A stretch of DNA of 64,000 nt from Gossypium raimondii (Eukaryota > Streptophyta > Magnoliopsida > Malvales > Malvaceae): assembly GCF_025698545.1 (NCBI RefSeq), contig NC_068566.1, positions 47,719,192 to 47,783,191 on the forward strand, in the 5' to 3' direction. Shown piece after piece: positions 21,256-32,879 of the stretch. The position numbers were made by a program, and so were the translations under genes. The notes under the pieces are model-generated. The model made no database searches. It was not told the DNA's origin and saw only the letters and a list, made by a program, of their open reading frames with translations. Numbering within the stretch: the first letter of the stretch is position 1; each line of letters opens with the position of its first letter.

Positions 21256-21633
21256 ACATATCCCACAAACCTCCATTTCTATTCTACTTTCACTTCTTCA
21301 TCAGTTTTTTTTTGTCAATTTTTTCTTGAATTCATAGTAAAAAAAACCATAAATTTTCCTTCCAAGAGTATCAATTATTTTTGGCTTCTGGGTATAGCTT
21401 ATAATTCAAATTATTAACCTTTTATTTTTTAAAGACAATGATTTTGCCATTGTTGAAATTGTATGACAAAGGAATTAGTGTTGTTAAAAGCTATTACTTT
21501 TGGATTTTCCAGATTTTTAATACTTATAGGATTGAAACTTAAGAACCAAATTTCATTATTTTCTTGTTTCATTTCCTTAAAAGTTATAAGCGATTGTGTA
21601 GTTAGATAAAGAAATTTAAGTAACATTGAGATA

Positions 21634-23900
21634 ATGGGAGGGCCATCATTGCCACCAGGTTTTCGTTTTCATCCTACTGATGAAGAATTGATTGGATATT
21701 ACCTCAAAAGAAAAACTGAAGGGCTTGAAATTGAGCTCGAAGTCATTCCCGTTATCGATTTGTATAAGTTTGATCCTTGGGACTTACCAGGTATTTTTTT
21801 AATCACCATTTTATTTTAGATTTATCGAGTCAAATTGGTATTGAGTTGAGTTAACTTAAATCGAATCAATTAAAATTTTAAAAGTTTTTTTTCGGGTTAA
21901 TTTTAAGTTCGCATAAATGTTAAGGTTCGAGTCATTTTAAATTTTAATTAATTTCAAGTTCACGTCTTCTTAAATTTAAAGTTCAGGTTTTTTGGTCATT
22001 ACAAATTTTTATTATTGTAAGTTTGGGTTATTTCAAGTTTCAAATTCTACTATCCACCGAGATGATAGAATCAATATTTTTCATAAAGTTTTAGGTTACA
22101 TAGATTTTTTTTATAATATTTGAAATGTTTAATACATGTTCTGCGTATTGTGTTATAGCGAAATTTTTCAGTCATTTTGTCCACCCATATTAGCCCCTTG
22201 ATCATTTCTATTAAAAAAATTTCACGTAGCCATTTAGGTCAATCAAATGTAAAAAAGTGATAATTCTACTATAATAAAAAGGCGACTACAAAAGTTTTAA
22301 CATCTAAATTGATATTGCTGCCATTTTGGTATTTGTTTTGCAGAGAAGTCGTTCCTTCCAAAACGAGACTTGGAATGGTTTTTTTTCTGCCCTAGGGATC
22401 GAAAGTACCCGAACGGGTCGAGAACAAACCGTGCCACCAAGGCCGGATATTGGAAGGCAACGGGGAAGGACAGGAACGTAGTGTGCCAATCGGCAGTAAG
22501 CGGGTACCGTAAGACACTGGTTTTCTACCAGGGACGTGCCCCTTTAGGGGATCGAACTGATTGGGTTATGCACGAGTACCGACTCTCTGATCAGCCTGAA
22601 ACATCAACTAATCAGGTTGGTTTTCCATGATTGTTTGCCCTTGCATTTCTGTACATTACAACAATTATATATAATCAATTAGACTTGTGTTAATTGGACT
22701 CATTTTTTTTTCGGTCACGTAAATCTAAATTATGTTAGTTTGGACCATTTTGTGTTTGGGTCAATTTCAAATTCGAGTTAAATTTTGGATTTAAGTTTAT
22801 TTCAGATTTGAAGTATTTCAAGTTTAAATCATTCTGGTTTCGAGCTTGAGTTTTTAGATTATTCAATCAGGATGGAATTAGTTTAAATTTTAAACTTTTC
22901 TAGTTATTTTGAAATCAAGTTAATTAGGTTCATGTCATTTTAGATTTGGATAAGTTTTGGGTATAGATCAATTTGAGTTATTTCAGATCGGTTCATTATG
23001 AATTTGGATCATTTTAAATTCAAGTCACTTTGGGTTATGATCATTTGAGTTTGAGTTATTTTAGATTTAGATTATTTTTTGTTTTGATCAACTTTGGATT
23101 AAGGCCATCCGGGTTAAGGTGGGACATGGCATTATTGGCTTTTTGTGATCAAATCAACTTGGGTAAGATTTAGATTCTAATTATTTAAGTCAAATTCTTG
23201 AATTCAGGCTAGAAGTAAAAAGTTTATAACCAATCATTTTGATATTCCTCTTCAGGGTGCTTATGCCTTGTGTCATGTCATGAAAAGGAATGAATCAAAG
23301 GCGAGTGACACTAATGGAGAATTCAGAGCCACAAGGGTCAAAACCAGGTCAACTAATACGAAACTCACATCGACCTGGACCTGCAACAAGCCCTTAAGCA
23401 CTTCTGGTGACATTTCGTGTCAAACATGTTACCCCAACAGCGAGAGCCATTATTCAAGCCCTATCACTTCTCCCCCTCATGATGTCACACAATTGCAACC
23501 ATTTGAACCCATTTCAGTCAATATCGATCTAGCCAACGTTTGGCTCTCACCTGATCTAATTCTTGATTCTTCAAAGGTATACATAATTTATTCTGAAGAA
23601 AGAAATAAAAAGCACCTGAAATTTCTTTCTCCTTATCTAACAATTCTCCCATTGGCTTATGGTTAGGATTACCCACAAATATGTGAAACAGCAGCTCAAT
23701 ACTTCCCACAATATGAGTTTCCAAGCACATTGACCCCATGGCAACAATATGAACACAGCAATTTCTCCCCTAGTACATTGTACTCGAATTTTGGGGAAAT
23801 CGAGCACGTCAATGATCTTGGTCTGTACTCAGGACATGCAAATAACATGGACTTCTATGATAATGAAGGGTATGGCCAAATTGGTTCATTCAACGTATGA
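21634..23900 (+). CDS. NAC-domain transcription factor, NAC071/NAC096-like
   Basis: Exons 21634-21790, 22344-22615, 23256-23576 and 23667-23900; 984 nt, 327 aa. The NAC DNA-binding domain covers residues 7 to about 165, with subdomains in order: [54 protein letters not shown], then [36 protein letters not shown], then [21 protein letters not shown]. The rest is a variable Ser/Thr/Asn-, Gln- and Tyr-rich tail ending [10 protein letters not shown], as in NAC activation regions. The [14 protein letters not shown] and GRAPLGDR(T/S) forms fit my recollection of the ANAC071/ANAC096 clade (wound/graft healing, ABA responses). The clade call is inference. There is no C-terminal membrane segment, so it is not a tethered NAC. 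The exon 1-2 border inside the domain is the usual NAC position. Introns 1 and 2 are rich in degenerate TTTGAGTCATTTCAAG-like repeats. Confidence 0.93.
21830..23110. repeat. Degenerate short-period repeats in NAC introns 1 and 2
   Basis: In 21840-22050 and 22690-23110 (interrupted by exon 2) a loose unit of the kind TTTGAGTTATTTCAAGTTTG recurs many times with strong drift. The same style appears at 9640-9800 and 29510-29870. It is non-coding. Confidence 0.45.
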
Positions 23901-24871
23901 ACCCATTTTGAGAAAAGGAAGCAAATGACCATAGTAGCTCTTGTTTTCAAGCAAATGAGAGTACCTGTTTTGTCTTAATGTTAGAAGGGGACTCTTAAGA
24001 CAACAGCCTTTTTAATGTTGGTTCTTGGGCAACAACCCCTTGTATTGCCATTATGCTCCATTAAGATTGTTGTGTCTTTGGTTTTTAAATGAACCCATGG
24101 TGGTAATCACTTCTAAAGATTGTGCACCATGGGTTTGTTTTGTTCTATGATCATCTTCCAATTTAATACTTCAAGCAATAATATAGTTGAAGCAAGAAAT
24201 CTCTTCAACATTTTGCTCTTTTTAATTACAAAGAATTAACTTATTTTTCTTTTATAACCAATAATAAAAATCGTAATCCATGCGAGATTAACATGAAATA
24301 TATCAGATACAAGAGATAGTATTTAATTTGGTTTGATTTTGATTGCTCACAACTAGAGATGAAGAAAAATCTATTGTAAACATAAAGATTATAAAAAGTT
24401 CAAACAAACACATACTTAACTCGAGCCCTGGATAGTTTCTAGGCTCATAGCGCTTAAACAAATGGAATCCCATTTATTTCAGTACCCCGGTGATTTACCA
24501 AACTCTTTTTCACATCCTTACGAAATCTTTCCCATACAATCTCCTATTTCAGCCCATTCCCATGTACTACCATCAAATCACTTCATCATATCTTAATGAA
24601 GCACCAATGCTTCTACAACCACCTTATATATAATAAGGCATTCTTTTCTTTATAAAAGTCCTCTACATCAAAAGAAGAAAGAGAAGCTCCATGACATATG
24701 TTCTTTCATAAAGAGCTTTCCAAGCTCACGAGACCTTCAAAATCATCATTTTCAGTGTCTTTCTACACCCTTATGACGTGAACTGTCACAACAAACCACC
24801 CTAACATTTGTATTGCAACAGTTCTATTTATAAAATCAATTACTTGACCACGAAATAAAATTTCTTATCTA
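23901..24871. other. NAC 3' region, then intergenic
   Basis: Roughly 23901-24190 is probably the 3' untranslated region. Beyond that no gene is visible. A CTTTATAAAAGTCCTCT segment near 24650 resembles a TATA region, but nothing coding follows. Confidence 0.4.
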
Positions 24872-24879
24872 ATATAAAC

Positions 24880-25285
24880 TAAAGGTGCTCATGGGCCGGG
24901 CCTAGAAAAAAATTTCGGCCAGCGTCCTAGACTCGGGCCTGGCCCAGCCCGAAAGATGGGCCTGAAATTTTGTCCAGGCTAGGCCCGGGAAAAAATTCCT
25001 AAGCCGAGCCCGGCCCATTATTTAATAAACACTAATTTTTTTAAAATAAAAAAAGCATTTTAAAAATATTTTAAAAATAAAAAATAAAAAAATATTTATT
25101 ATATTTGGGTCGGGCCGGGCCCAAGCCCGGGCCAAAAAGTGGTGCCCGAGGCCCGGCCCGTTTTCTAAACGGGCTTCGTTTTTTGTCTAAACCCATATTT
25201 CGGGCCTATATTTTTACCCGAATCCTCCCATATTTTGGGCGGGCCGTAGGGCCGGGCCGGGCCGCCCTGCCCATGAACACCTCTA
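24880..25285. mobile_element. GC-rich palindromic hAT-like element, copy A (406 bp)
   Basis: The ends are inverted (TAAAGGTGCTCATGGGC at left; TAGAGGTGTTCATGGGC read inward from the right). ATATAAAC flanks both sides (24872-24879 and 25286-25293). The arms are built from GGGCCGGGCC-like words around an AT-rich centre. An 8-bp duplication with TAGAGGTG-type ends fits a non-autonomous hAT element. Long reading frames across it are artefacts of GC content. Confidence 0.75.
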
Positions 25286-25602
25286 ATATAAACTTGATCA
25301 ACAAATAATATTTGACGAATAAAAATTATTCCAAAATCTAAATTAAAAACTAATTAAAATTTAGGTTAATTATCTAACAAAAAGACTAACACTAGAATCC
25401 TTTCTTAGAAGGCCTAATAATATATCCCTACTCTTTTTATGAAGCAGAAAGCAAATATTCTCTATAGTTAGATTCTCTTCCCCCCTATATCTTTAGTTCT
25501 CCCTTGGCCCCTAGCTATCACCAAATAACACTTGATTTTGTGGTTCATGAAACTTCACTTTGAGAAAGTCGTAGATTTTGTTTAAAGCTCCAATAAACAA
25601 AA
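25286..25602. other. Intergenic upstream of tRNA-Cys
   Basis: Nothing gene-like is seen. Just before the tRNA the text CAATAAACAAAAG provides CAA motifs often found at the start site of plant tRNA genes. Confidence 0.4.
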
Positions 25603-25674
25603 GGGTCCATAGCTCAGTGGTAGAGCATTTGACTGCAGATCAAGAGGTCACCGGTTCGAACCCGGTTGGGCCCT
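25603..25674 (+). tRNA. tRNA-Cys (anticodon GCA)
   Basis: All four arms can be drawn. The acceptor stem GGGTCCA pairs with TGGGCCC over seven positions (one G-U). The D arm is in AGCTCAGTGGTAGAGC (A box TAGCTCAGTGG). The anticodon stem-loop is TTTGA-CTGCAGA-TCAAG with GCA in positions 34-36. The T arm is CCGGTTCGAACCCGG (B box GGTTCGAACCC). Length is 72 nt, discriminator base U, no intron and no encoded CCA, as usual for a nuclear plant tRNA-Cys. Confidence 0.95.
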
Positions 25675-25681
25675 TTTTTTT
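25674..25681 (+). terminator. Pol III terminator of tRNA-Cys
   Basis: A run of eight T directly after the acceptor stem, the standard RNA polymerase III stop signal. Confidence 0.8.
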
Positions 25682-26132
25682 ATGGTTTTCCTTTTTTGTG
25701 TTTTTCAAACTTCATATGTACAAATGGTTGATGCTTGATAATAGATGCCATTTACGTGTTATTGCAGACATAGAGATGATTTTCATCATCTAAGGACTTT
25801 GGATTTTAGAGCAAACAAAGTATATACAAGAAGACATACGAGAAACCCCTCGCTTGATTCATGGTTTCAACTTGATGGCAACGATAAGAAATATGAGTTT
25901 TTTTAACTTATTTTTAAGGCCGAAAAGCATGAGACAAATAAGAGAAGATTGATATTTTATTTAAATACATACCGTTGGAATTACCAATGGCAATGTTTAG
26001 TTTTTAAGGCAAGTATACATGTAAAAAAGCCAGCAGCAGTCTAGCTGGTTTGCTTAGATGAAGAAAACTGCATAAATACTAATGCTGAAAGTTTGCAGCA
26101 TAGTGTTTTTTTTTCTTTAAATCAAACTGCAA
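25682..26132. other. tRNA 3' flank and 3' region of the RING gene
   Basis: No gene is seen. The part next to 26133 should be the 3' untranslated region of the minus-strand RING gene. Confidence 0.4.
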
Positions 26133-28876
26133 CTATGAAGTAGCACCAAAAACCCGAATTCTTTGTTCAATCGGCACTCGGCAACAAGGACAAGTAGCTT
26201 TGCCTTTCTTCCCGTAACCATCGTTGCAATTAGCACATAGAACCTGATGTGCACAAGGAAGGAAAACAACAGAGACTTCATCTTTTGAACATATTATGCA
26301 TTCTCTATCACCATTGACATTGTTCTCGGAAGAATCTTGTTGTTTATCTAATTCGTGAAGTAACCTAGCGATTGTTTCTCCTTGCGGTTTTGCTCCCTCT
26401 GATTTTCCTGTGAGTAAATTATCTGATTGATGATTTAAGTCAGTTGATTGTTTCAGACGGGAAAGCTCTTGCTCGAGTCGTTGATGATCGTCTTTATGGC
26501 GCTGAAAGTCTATCTCTATCTTCAAACGTAAAGCCTCAAGCTTTCTTTTATTGCTTGCTTCAGCTGCTTCTTTGGAGCGTCGTTCTTGCTCTAATTGAGC
26601 TAAGGCTAGTTCTTTGGCCTTTAGCTCCTCTTTCCACTTTGACTGAAAAAACAGAAGATTGCACAACATAATTGCTACATTCTCGAAATTGGGAGATGCA
26701 GAACACACAAACACATTAAAGATAATGAGATTATAAGCACAGACCGGCCTACCACCGGAGTTGAGAAAAACATGGGACAAAAATTTTAACATAAAACGAC
26801 TGCCCAATACAAATAGAAAAACGAAAACTCAAAAAACCAAGGCAAAATAAAAGGTGAATCATATATATACCTTGGCAGGTCCACAATCAGATAAACAAGT
26901 GCCTCTACAAATTAAGCATGCCTTGAGTGCTTTTAAGCTAAGGTGCCTTCTTGGTTTGGAAATTTTTTCGACCCAAAATAACAAGTCTTGTTCTTTCCAA
27001 CAGATTAACATCACAGTTAAACTCATATTCCACTTCAAATTTTCAAGCGAGCATCCAGAATGTGGAAATGCTCTGTATAGAAGAGCTAAAACAAAAGGAA
27101 TACGAGGGAGACAGAACAACAGAATGTGAATTCTAGCTTCTAACAGTATCATTTGCTTGTTACCTAAACTATGAGTATATGACCTTTCGATAAACTAATG
27201 CAGTTAAATAGTTTATAAACAGTGCCAAAAGAAGACAGCTTATGTACCTCGGTTTCTTTCTGATCTTGCTCTACTCGAGCTAAGCATCGTTGCAGTTCTT
27301 TAATCTTCTCCTTTTCATCAGCAATCTCTTCCTGCAACTTAGTTTTCTGTTTCTCCCAAGCTAAAAGCTTCTTCAGGCATTTTCTCTCCCTTTTTGCAAC
27401 CTCGAGACAGGTTGTGACTGATTCAGATGCACTTAATTTTGAAGCTTCCATCTCAGCTCTGATTTCCGCATTCTCTGTCTCAAGCCGTCTCACAGCGGCA
27501 TTTGCCCGGTCCACCTGTCCACTAGCTTTCTTCAAAGCATTCTCCATCTCTGAAAGTCTCTTCATGGTCGAGTCCTCTATTGTGTGTTTCCCTTTCTTCA
27601 TCTGCATCATCTCCTCCCTCTCCATTCTCAGCATTTTAAGCTCTGTAAGATCACTACTAAGCTTTCTTGCAGCCTGCATTGCTTTCTGGTGAGCCCATTC
27701 CTTCCTCTCTTTCACTTGCTTCTCGAGATCCTTAATCTGATGAAGCAAAGAAATTATCATTTCGCCTTTTTTATCTTCCCCAACATGTTCCCAATTCTCA
27801 TCGATATTCAAATCACGAAATTTACTCAATACCGAATTAACCCCATCTTGGCTCTTCAAATTTTGTGATTCTTCAGCTTTCTCAGCTGGAACTTCACCCC
27901 CAGCGACAGCCAAAGGGGCATCCCCACTAGGCAATGCATGATTTTGTGCTTGCAATTGTTTTGAGTTAGCCCTAAAACTAGCAGCAAACATTGCAACATT
28001 CCTTTTCAACAAAGACTTCATCGAAGGTGAAAGATTAAACCTCTCGGGACACTCAATTTCCCTTTGCAAAGTCATTTCCATGCCATTGGAAAAGAACCCA
28101 TTTACTGGGAACTCTGCCCCTCCGTTCCCAAACCCCCAACCACCATGAAACCTACATAACGCCGGTGACACAACACTAACCCCATTATTACCAATGCTAT
28201 CCATGTTGGTCGAAACCAGACTACACCCATTCGCTGGTGAAGGAAGTGACGGAATTTCCATAGTACTAGCCTTACCAACATGAAGATCACTCATAAGTAA
28301 ACACCACATAGCATCACCTTTACTTAAATGTGGCCTAACTTGTTGCAACAAACAAACCATACCGGCAAGCGAATACTCCTGCAATTGCCTTATATCTGGA
28401 AACCCGAGCTCAGCTTCCTCCGAATTACTCCCCTTACTACTACCACAACTACTATTCAAATAAGCCAATGAATTATGCAATATATTAGTCAACACATCCA
28501 TTCCACCATAACAATGCCCATTTCTCAAAATCGCCTTTAAAGCAACATCCTCATCATAACCTAACGATACAAGCTTAGATATAGCTTCATTATATAAAAA
28601 TTCCAGGTTTTTCAATAAAAATTCCTCTAATTGTTCCTCAGTACAATACCCCAAACCATGATCGTCAAAATTGGTATTGCTAGTATTATGATTAGGATTA
28701 GGGCTTTGGGTTGAATCGTTTAGACTCAGATGGTAACTCAACGACTTGAGACCCGATTCAAGTATGGATTTAGACACTGAGTCTTTATCAATAACACAAC
28801 AAGGATGATCGGTATCGGGTTTCACCGATCGGGTCCTCCGGGTAGACCTATGTTTTTCTCTTACAGTGCACCCCAT
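26133..28876 (-). CDS. MIP1: MND1-interacting protein 1 / RF298-type RING E3 ubiquitin ligase
   Basis: Two coding exons: 28876-27248 (543 codons) and 26642-26133 (170 codons with stop), giving 712 aa, close to the roughly 710 aa I recall for Arabidopsis MIP1. The N-terminus MGCTVREKHRSTRRTR is typical of the family. Residues 80-140 form a helical, UBA-like segment (EEQLEEFLLKNLEFLYNEAI.., SLGYDEDVALKAILRNGHCY). About 395-650 is a long coiled coil broken by the intron (..RVEQDQKETE / SKWKEELKAKELALAQLEQE). The C-terminal RING uses C658, C661, C673, H675, C679, C682, C694 and C697 and ends RIRVFGATS. A 5'-untranslated intron is likely: donor CCCT|GTAAGT at 29052/29051 and acceptor ATAG at 28902, with the ATG 25 nt inside the next exon. 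The open frame extends upstream through that intron without meaning. The family is a predicted ubiquitin ligase; substrates are unknown. Confidence 0.92.
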
Positions 28877-29059
28877 CTGTTTGTGTTTTTGCCTCTTTGG
28901 CCTATTCAATAAAAAGAAAATTAAGAATTTAACAAAAGAAAACGAAAACAGAAAAAAATAATCAAAACCCATAATTAATTATGACAGAAAGATCAAAATG
29001 AGAGCAAAAATCAAATGCAAGAATCAAAAGGGAAATTAAGAAGAGACTTACAGGGATTT

Positions 29060-30245
29060 GGTGAAAGACGGGTTTGTTTTGTTTTTTGTTTCAGTGTTGA
29101 AGAGAAAGAGAGGAAAGGGGAATTTGGGGAAGAATGATATGTGCAACGCTTATTAGTAGTAAAATTTATGTAAGAGATGATGGTATTAGTATATAATCGG
29201 CAGCACCAACGTTCCGATATTTTGTTTAGCCTTTTCTTTGCGTGGGTGTGACATTGGAAATATTACGAGACATTTGTGGTTGGTGATGTAAGGTTTGGGC
29301 CAATTGTTTTTGCAATTTCGGCCTTTTGGGGTGTGCTCAAAGATGTGGCCTTTTTGCATTCTTTGTTATTTGACTTCCTTTGGGGGATAATTTTCCTAAC
29401 TAGGAGGGGTTAAGCCTAAAACCCTAAACTTAATAAAGCCTACATGTATACATTTAGTAATAAGCCTGTAGCAGTACTATTAATTGGATGGATTAAGTTG
29501 GTTTTGGATTAGATTAATCTAGTTTGATTCATTTTAAAATTTAAGAAGGTCAAATTGTTTCAAGTTTTCGTTTAATTTTGTTTTGGGATGGAATCTTTTA
29601 AGTTATTATGCGTTCAGATCATTTCAAGATTTGATCATTTTGAGTTTGTGTTATTTTGAGTTCGAGACTTAAGCTTTTTAAGTAGATTTATTATCGATTT
29701 AGACCATTTTGGTTTTTGATCATTTTGAGTTTAAGTCATTTCAAGTTACTTGTTTCGATTATTTCGTGTTCCAATTGTTTCAATATAGGGGACAAATTCA
29801 AGTTCGAGTCATTTTTTATTTTGGGTTGAATAGATTTGGGATCGAATTGGAATTGACTTATTTAGAACACTCAGGTCATTGACACCACTAAACTAATATT
29901 TAGCTACATCTTTTAAAACTCCAAAATAAAAATAAATAAATGAGGAATTTAAAGAACCAAATAAAAAATTTAATATTTAGTTAAGTGCAAATAATACTTA
30001 TAACATAAGTCTTTATATAGACCTAAGGTCCTACTACCGTTGTTTTTCTAAGTAATGTGGGATACGAGTTTTATATAGACTTATAAGCGCCTTGTCTTTT
30101 ATTTTTAGGCAATGTGGCCTACTAACAAAACACTTTACACTTGTTTTTAAAAAAGTTAGTATTGATATCCAACACTTAATATAACATGCTAGATCTTAAC
30201 ACAGTATGTGGTGAAAAATAAAAGAAATTACTTTGATAGGGTGGA
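29060..30245. other. RING gene promoter, then degenerate-repeat spacer
   Basis: 29060-29200 is the probable leader and core promoter of the minus-strand gene (TTATATAC on the minus strand near 29190). 29510-29870 is a field of drifting TTTTGAGTTTAAGTCATTT-like repeats. No gene seen. Confidence 0.4.
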
Positions 30246-30248
30246 TAG

Positions 30249-30720
30249 TTTTTTTTTTTTTGAAAGGTAAATTCATTAATTCATTCAATGAATGGAACCA
30301 TACAATTTAGGGAAAAAATAATAAACACTCGTTGTAAATGGGGAATGACAAGCTCCATCAACACAACAAAAGCTTTAGCCTTAGCATCAATAGAACATTA
30401 TGACACGTTGACAATTGGCTTTATCACAACTCATGCACGTCATATCTGAAGTGATTACAAGCACTTAACACGATAAGGAAATTAGTCCCGGATGGTCCAA
30501 AGCGGCGAGCAAAAATCGACAAAAGAATCTAGTATTCACCAAACTATAGAGGACGACAACAAAACCATTCCTAAAATCAATTGTAAAACTAATATTACAT
30601 GCATAAGTAAGACTAAAAACCGTGCTACAAGAGCAAACAAAAACTTCTAAAATTGAAGACTTACTAAACAATGGAAAAACAAACAAAAAACATATAAAAC
30701 TTAAGGCAACATGGGTCCAA
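30249..30720 (-). repeat. Possible retroposon 3' end with A-tail (minus strand)
   Basis: A 13-T run at 30249-30261 would be a poly(A) tail on the minus strand, preceded on that strand by text ending ..GAATGAATTAATGAATTTAC. The tail plus an exon-like upstream segment suggests a LINE or processed-transcript 3' end, but I found no domain and no duplication. Confidence 0.3.
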
Positions 30721-30879
30721 ATTGACTCGTGAAATCATTTATTATTCTGAAATATTTTCAAAACAAAAATAAATTAAGAAGCTGACGAAGAGCCACCCAC
30801 TTTCCAAGAAAAACTATTGGTGGCCGGTGGAGTTTTAGTAAACGACAGACATCGTCATCTTTCCAAGAAAAACTACTGG

Positions 30880-31455
30880 TGTCCAGGAACATAGGCGTGT
30901 GCCTAGGCCGTGTGAGCCACACAGGCAAGGACATGGGCGTGTGTCCAAGCCGTGTAACTCACTATTTACGCTTTAGAACCACACGGGCAAGGACATGGGG
31001 TGTGCCTAAGACGTGTGAGCCACACAGGCAAGGACATGGGCGTGTGTCCAGGCCGTGTAACTCACTATTTACGCTTTAGAACCACACAACCAGGACATGG
31101 GCGTGTGCCCAAGCCGTGTGAGCCACATGGGCAAGGAAATGGACGTGTGTCCAGGCCGTATAACTCACTGTTTACGCTTTTCGTGTGCCAAGGCCATGTG
31201 AGCCACATGGGCAAGGACATGGTCGTCTGTCCAGGCCGTATAACTCACTGTTTATGATTTAGAACCACACGGGCAGACAACATGTGCGTGTGTCAAGCTG
31301 TGTGAGCCACACGAGCAAAGACATGGGTATGTGTCTAGGCCGTGTAACTCACTGTTTACGATTTAGAACCACACAGGGAGATAACATGTGCGTGTGTTAG
31401 GCCGTGTGAGCCTCACGGGCAAGGACATGGGCGTGTGTCCGGGCCGTGTGGCATA
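30880..31455. repeat. Tandem array of ~104-bp units (ACACGGGCAAGGACATGGGC)
   Basis: About six copies start with CGTGTGAGCCACAC-like text at 30909, 31012, 31115, 31195, 31299 and 31403, with spacings of 103, 103, 80, 104 and 104. Each unit is two related halves, one with GTGTGAGCCACAC and one with GTGTAACTCACT.., joined by ACGGGCAAGGACATGGGCGT. The open frames across the array result from the repeat and are not genes. Confidence 0.8.
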
Positions 31456-32867
31456 TGAATAGGATCCAAATCTTATTTTTGATACCGCGAGTGTTGCTCA
31501 ACACGAGCACTGACCTCCACAATGTATTTATGTTCTGAATTTAATTGTATGAGGATTTTCTAATGGTCTGATGATGAACTATTTGTGATCTGTACGTATG
31601 TCTGCTATGTTTGAATCTAAGTGAATAAGATCTGTCAAAACGTAATATGCTATTATCTGATGTGTGCGAATTATCCAGGTACGATATGTATTTTGTTAAA
31701 TTTGTTGGAACGCCTCTTCATTATTCTGTTGATGGAGAATATGCAATATCTAAATATGTTAGATTGATTGTTACTAATTCTGATTTATAACCGTGCACGT
31801 AACTTCATGAAAAATCTAATGTGGTTTGTTATGGTTGATATGTCTGTTTTACAAAACATGGATTATCATGTTTGCTAATTCTGTTACTGAAAGATAGCAT
31901 GTCTTACATGCTCATTACTCTAATTTGGCATATGCATGCTATGACTCAGTGTATGGGACTTGGGTTAATGTTTAAAGGAGGAAGATTTTGTACTGCCAGT
32001 TAATGATCTGCGTATTTAGTGGCTTGACCACATATATTTGATCGGCAGTTTAACTACATATTGATAAGCCATCATTGTTGGGGAACTCGAGATGGCGAGT
32101 CATCGTTGCTGGGCAACCCGGGATGACTTTGTTGGTGTGCTTTGGATGGATGAGTTCAGGGGAGAACTCTATCTTTGTAAGTAGTAGAGTTTGGGTAGAA
32201 TGTTTCTGATAAATTTGCATTCTGATCTGTTTGAAAATATTGCATCTGCATAAAGATACATGCTCTGTTCTGCTCTATTTTGTTCTACTTTGTTCTGTTC
32301 TGTTCTATTCTGTTCAATTTTACTCTGCTCTATTCTACTCTATTCGATTCTGTACTGTACGATTTATTTTTTCTACTCTATTATGTTTTTGCTTTGTATT
32401 GCTATACCATATTTGATCAAATCTTTGTGATACTCTAGATTTGTCCGTACTGGTTATACAACTGCTCTTAAGTTCTTTTGAGTTACTACAACTTATATAG
32501 TATACTCTACTTAATTGTATTGAGTTTGGTTATACGCGGTGATTGGTAACTCACCCTTTGTCTTACCTTCATCTGTTCAGGAAAACATCGGATTTAGGAT
32601 CGGATGGTGTACGGGAGCTCGGATTGTCTTGCACTGTAATAATTGTGAATTGCCCCTTCGGGTTTGTAAATTGTCTTTGAATTTACCTTGCTTTCCTTTT
32701 GATAATCTCGTCCATACCAGTCAATTTCTAACACGAAACTATAAAATCACCTAAATCGACAAACTGGTTTTCAAAGTTAAAATTCCGAAAAGGAATCGAT
32801 TTTCAATGTGTTGGTGTAACTCGTCCAAGTTCGGCTTAAACTTCTTGGTCGGGTTTGGGGTGTTACA
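31456..32867 (-). mobile_element. LTR-like segment of a retrotransposon
   Basis: Read on the minus strand the segment starts TGTAACACCCCAAACCCGAC at 32867, a start form I associate with plant gypsy-type LTRs. It continues through the segment with the direct words 'gagatggcgagtcatcgttg' and 'gggcaacccgggatgac'. The tandem array at 30880-31455 is probably inside or next to the same element. I could not find the other end, a primer site or a target duplication, so it may be a solo or broken LTR. Confidence 0.45.
32262..32375. repeat. Pyrimidine-rich TTCTG/TTCTA microsatellite-like tract
   Basis: A run of imperfect pentamers (TTCTG, TTCTA, CTCTA) covers about 110 bases inside the LTR-like segment. 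Confidence 0.6.
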
Positions 32868-32879
32868 ACAACTATAAGA

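Noticed and set aside
25105-25308. Open frames rich in Gly, Pro, Arg and Ala in the GC islands (also 42520-43054 and 61183-61396).
   Set aside because: They lie within the hAT-like inverted-repeat elements, occur on both strands, and result from the GC-rich repeat words.
30879-31257. Overlapping open frames with repeated GRVSRP-like text.
   Set aside because: They follow the ~104-bp tandem DNA repeat, change frame from unit to unit and have no start or splice context.
30909-31410. Regularly spaced repeat that resembles a CRISPR array at first sight.
   Set aside because: The 'spacers' are themselves repeated, the unit is about 104 bp, and the sequence is nuclear plant DNA.
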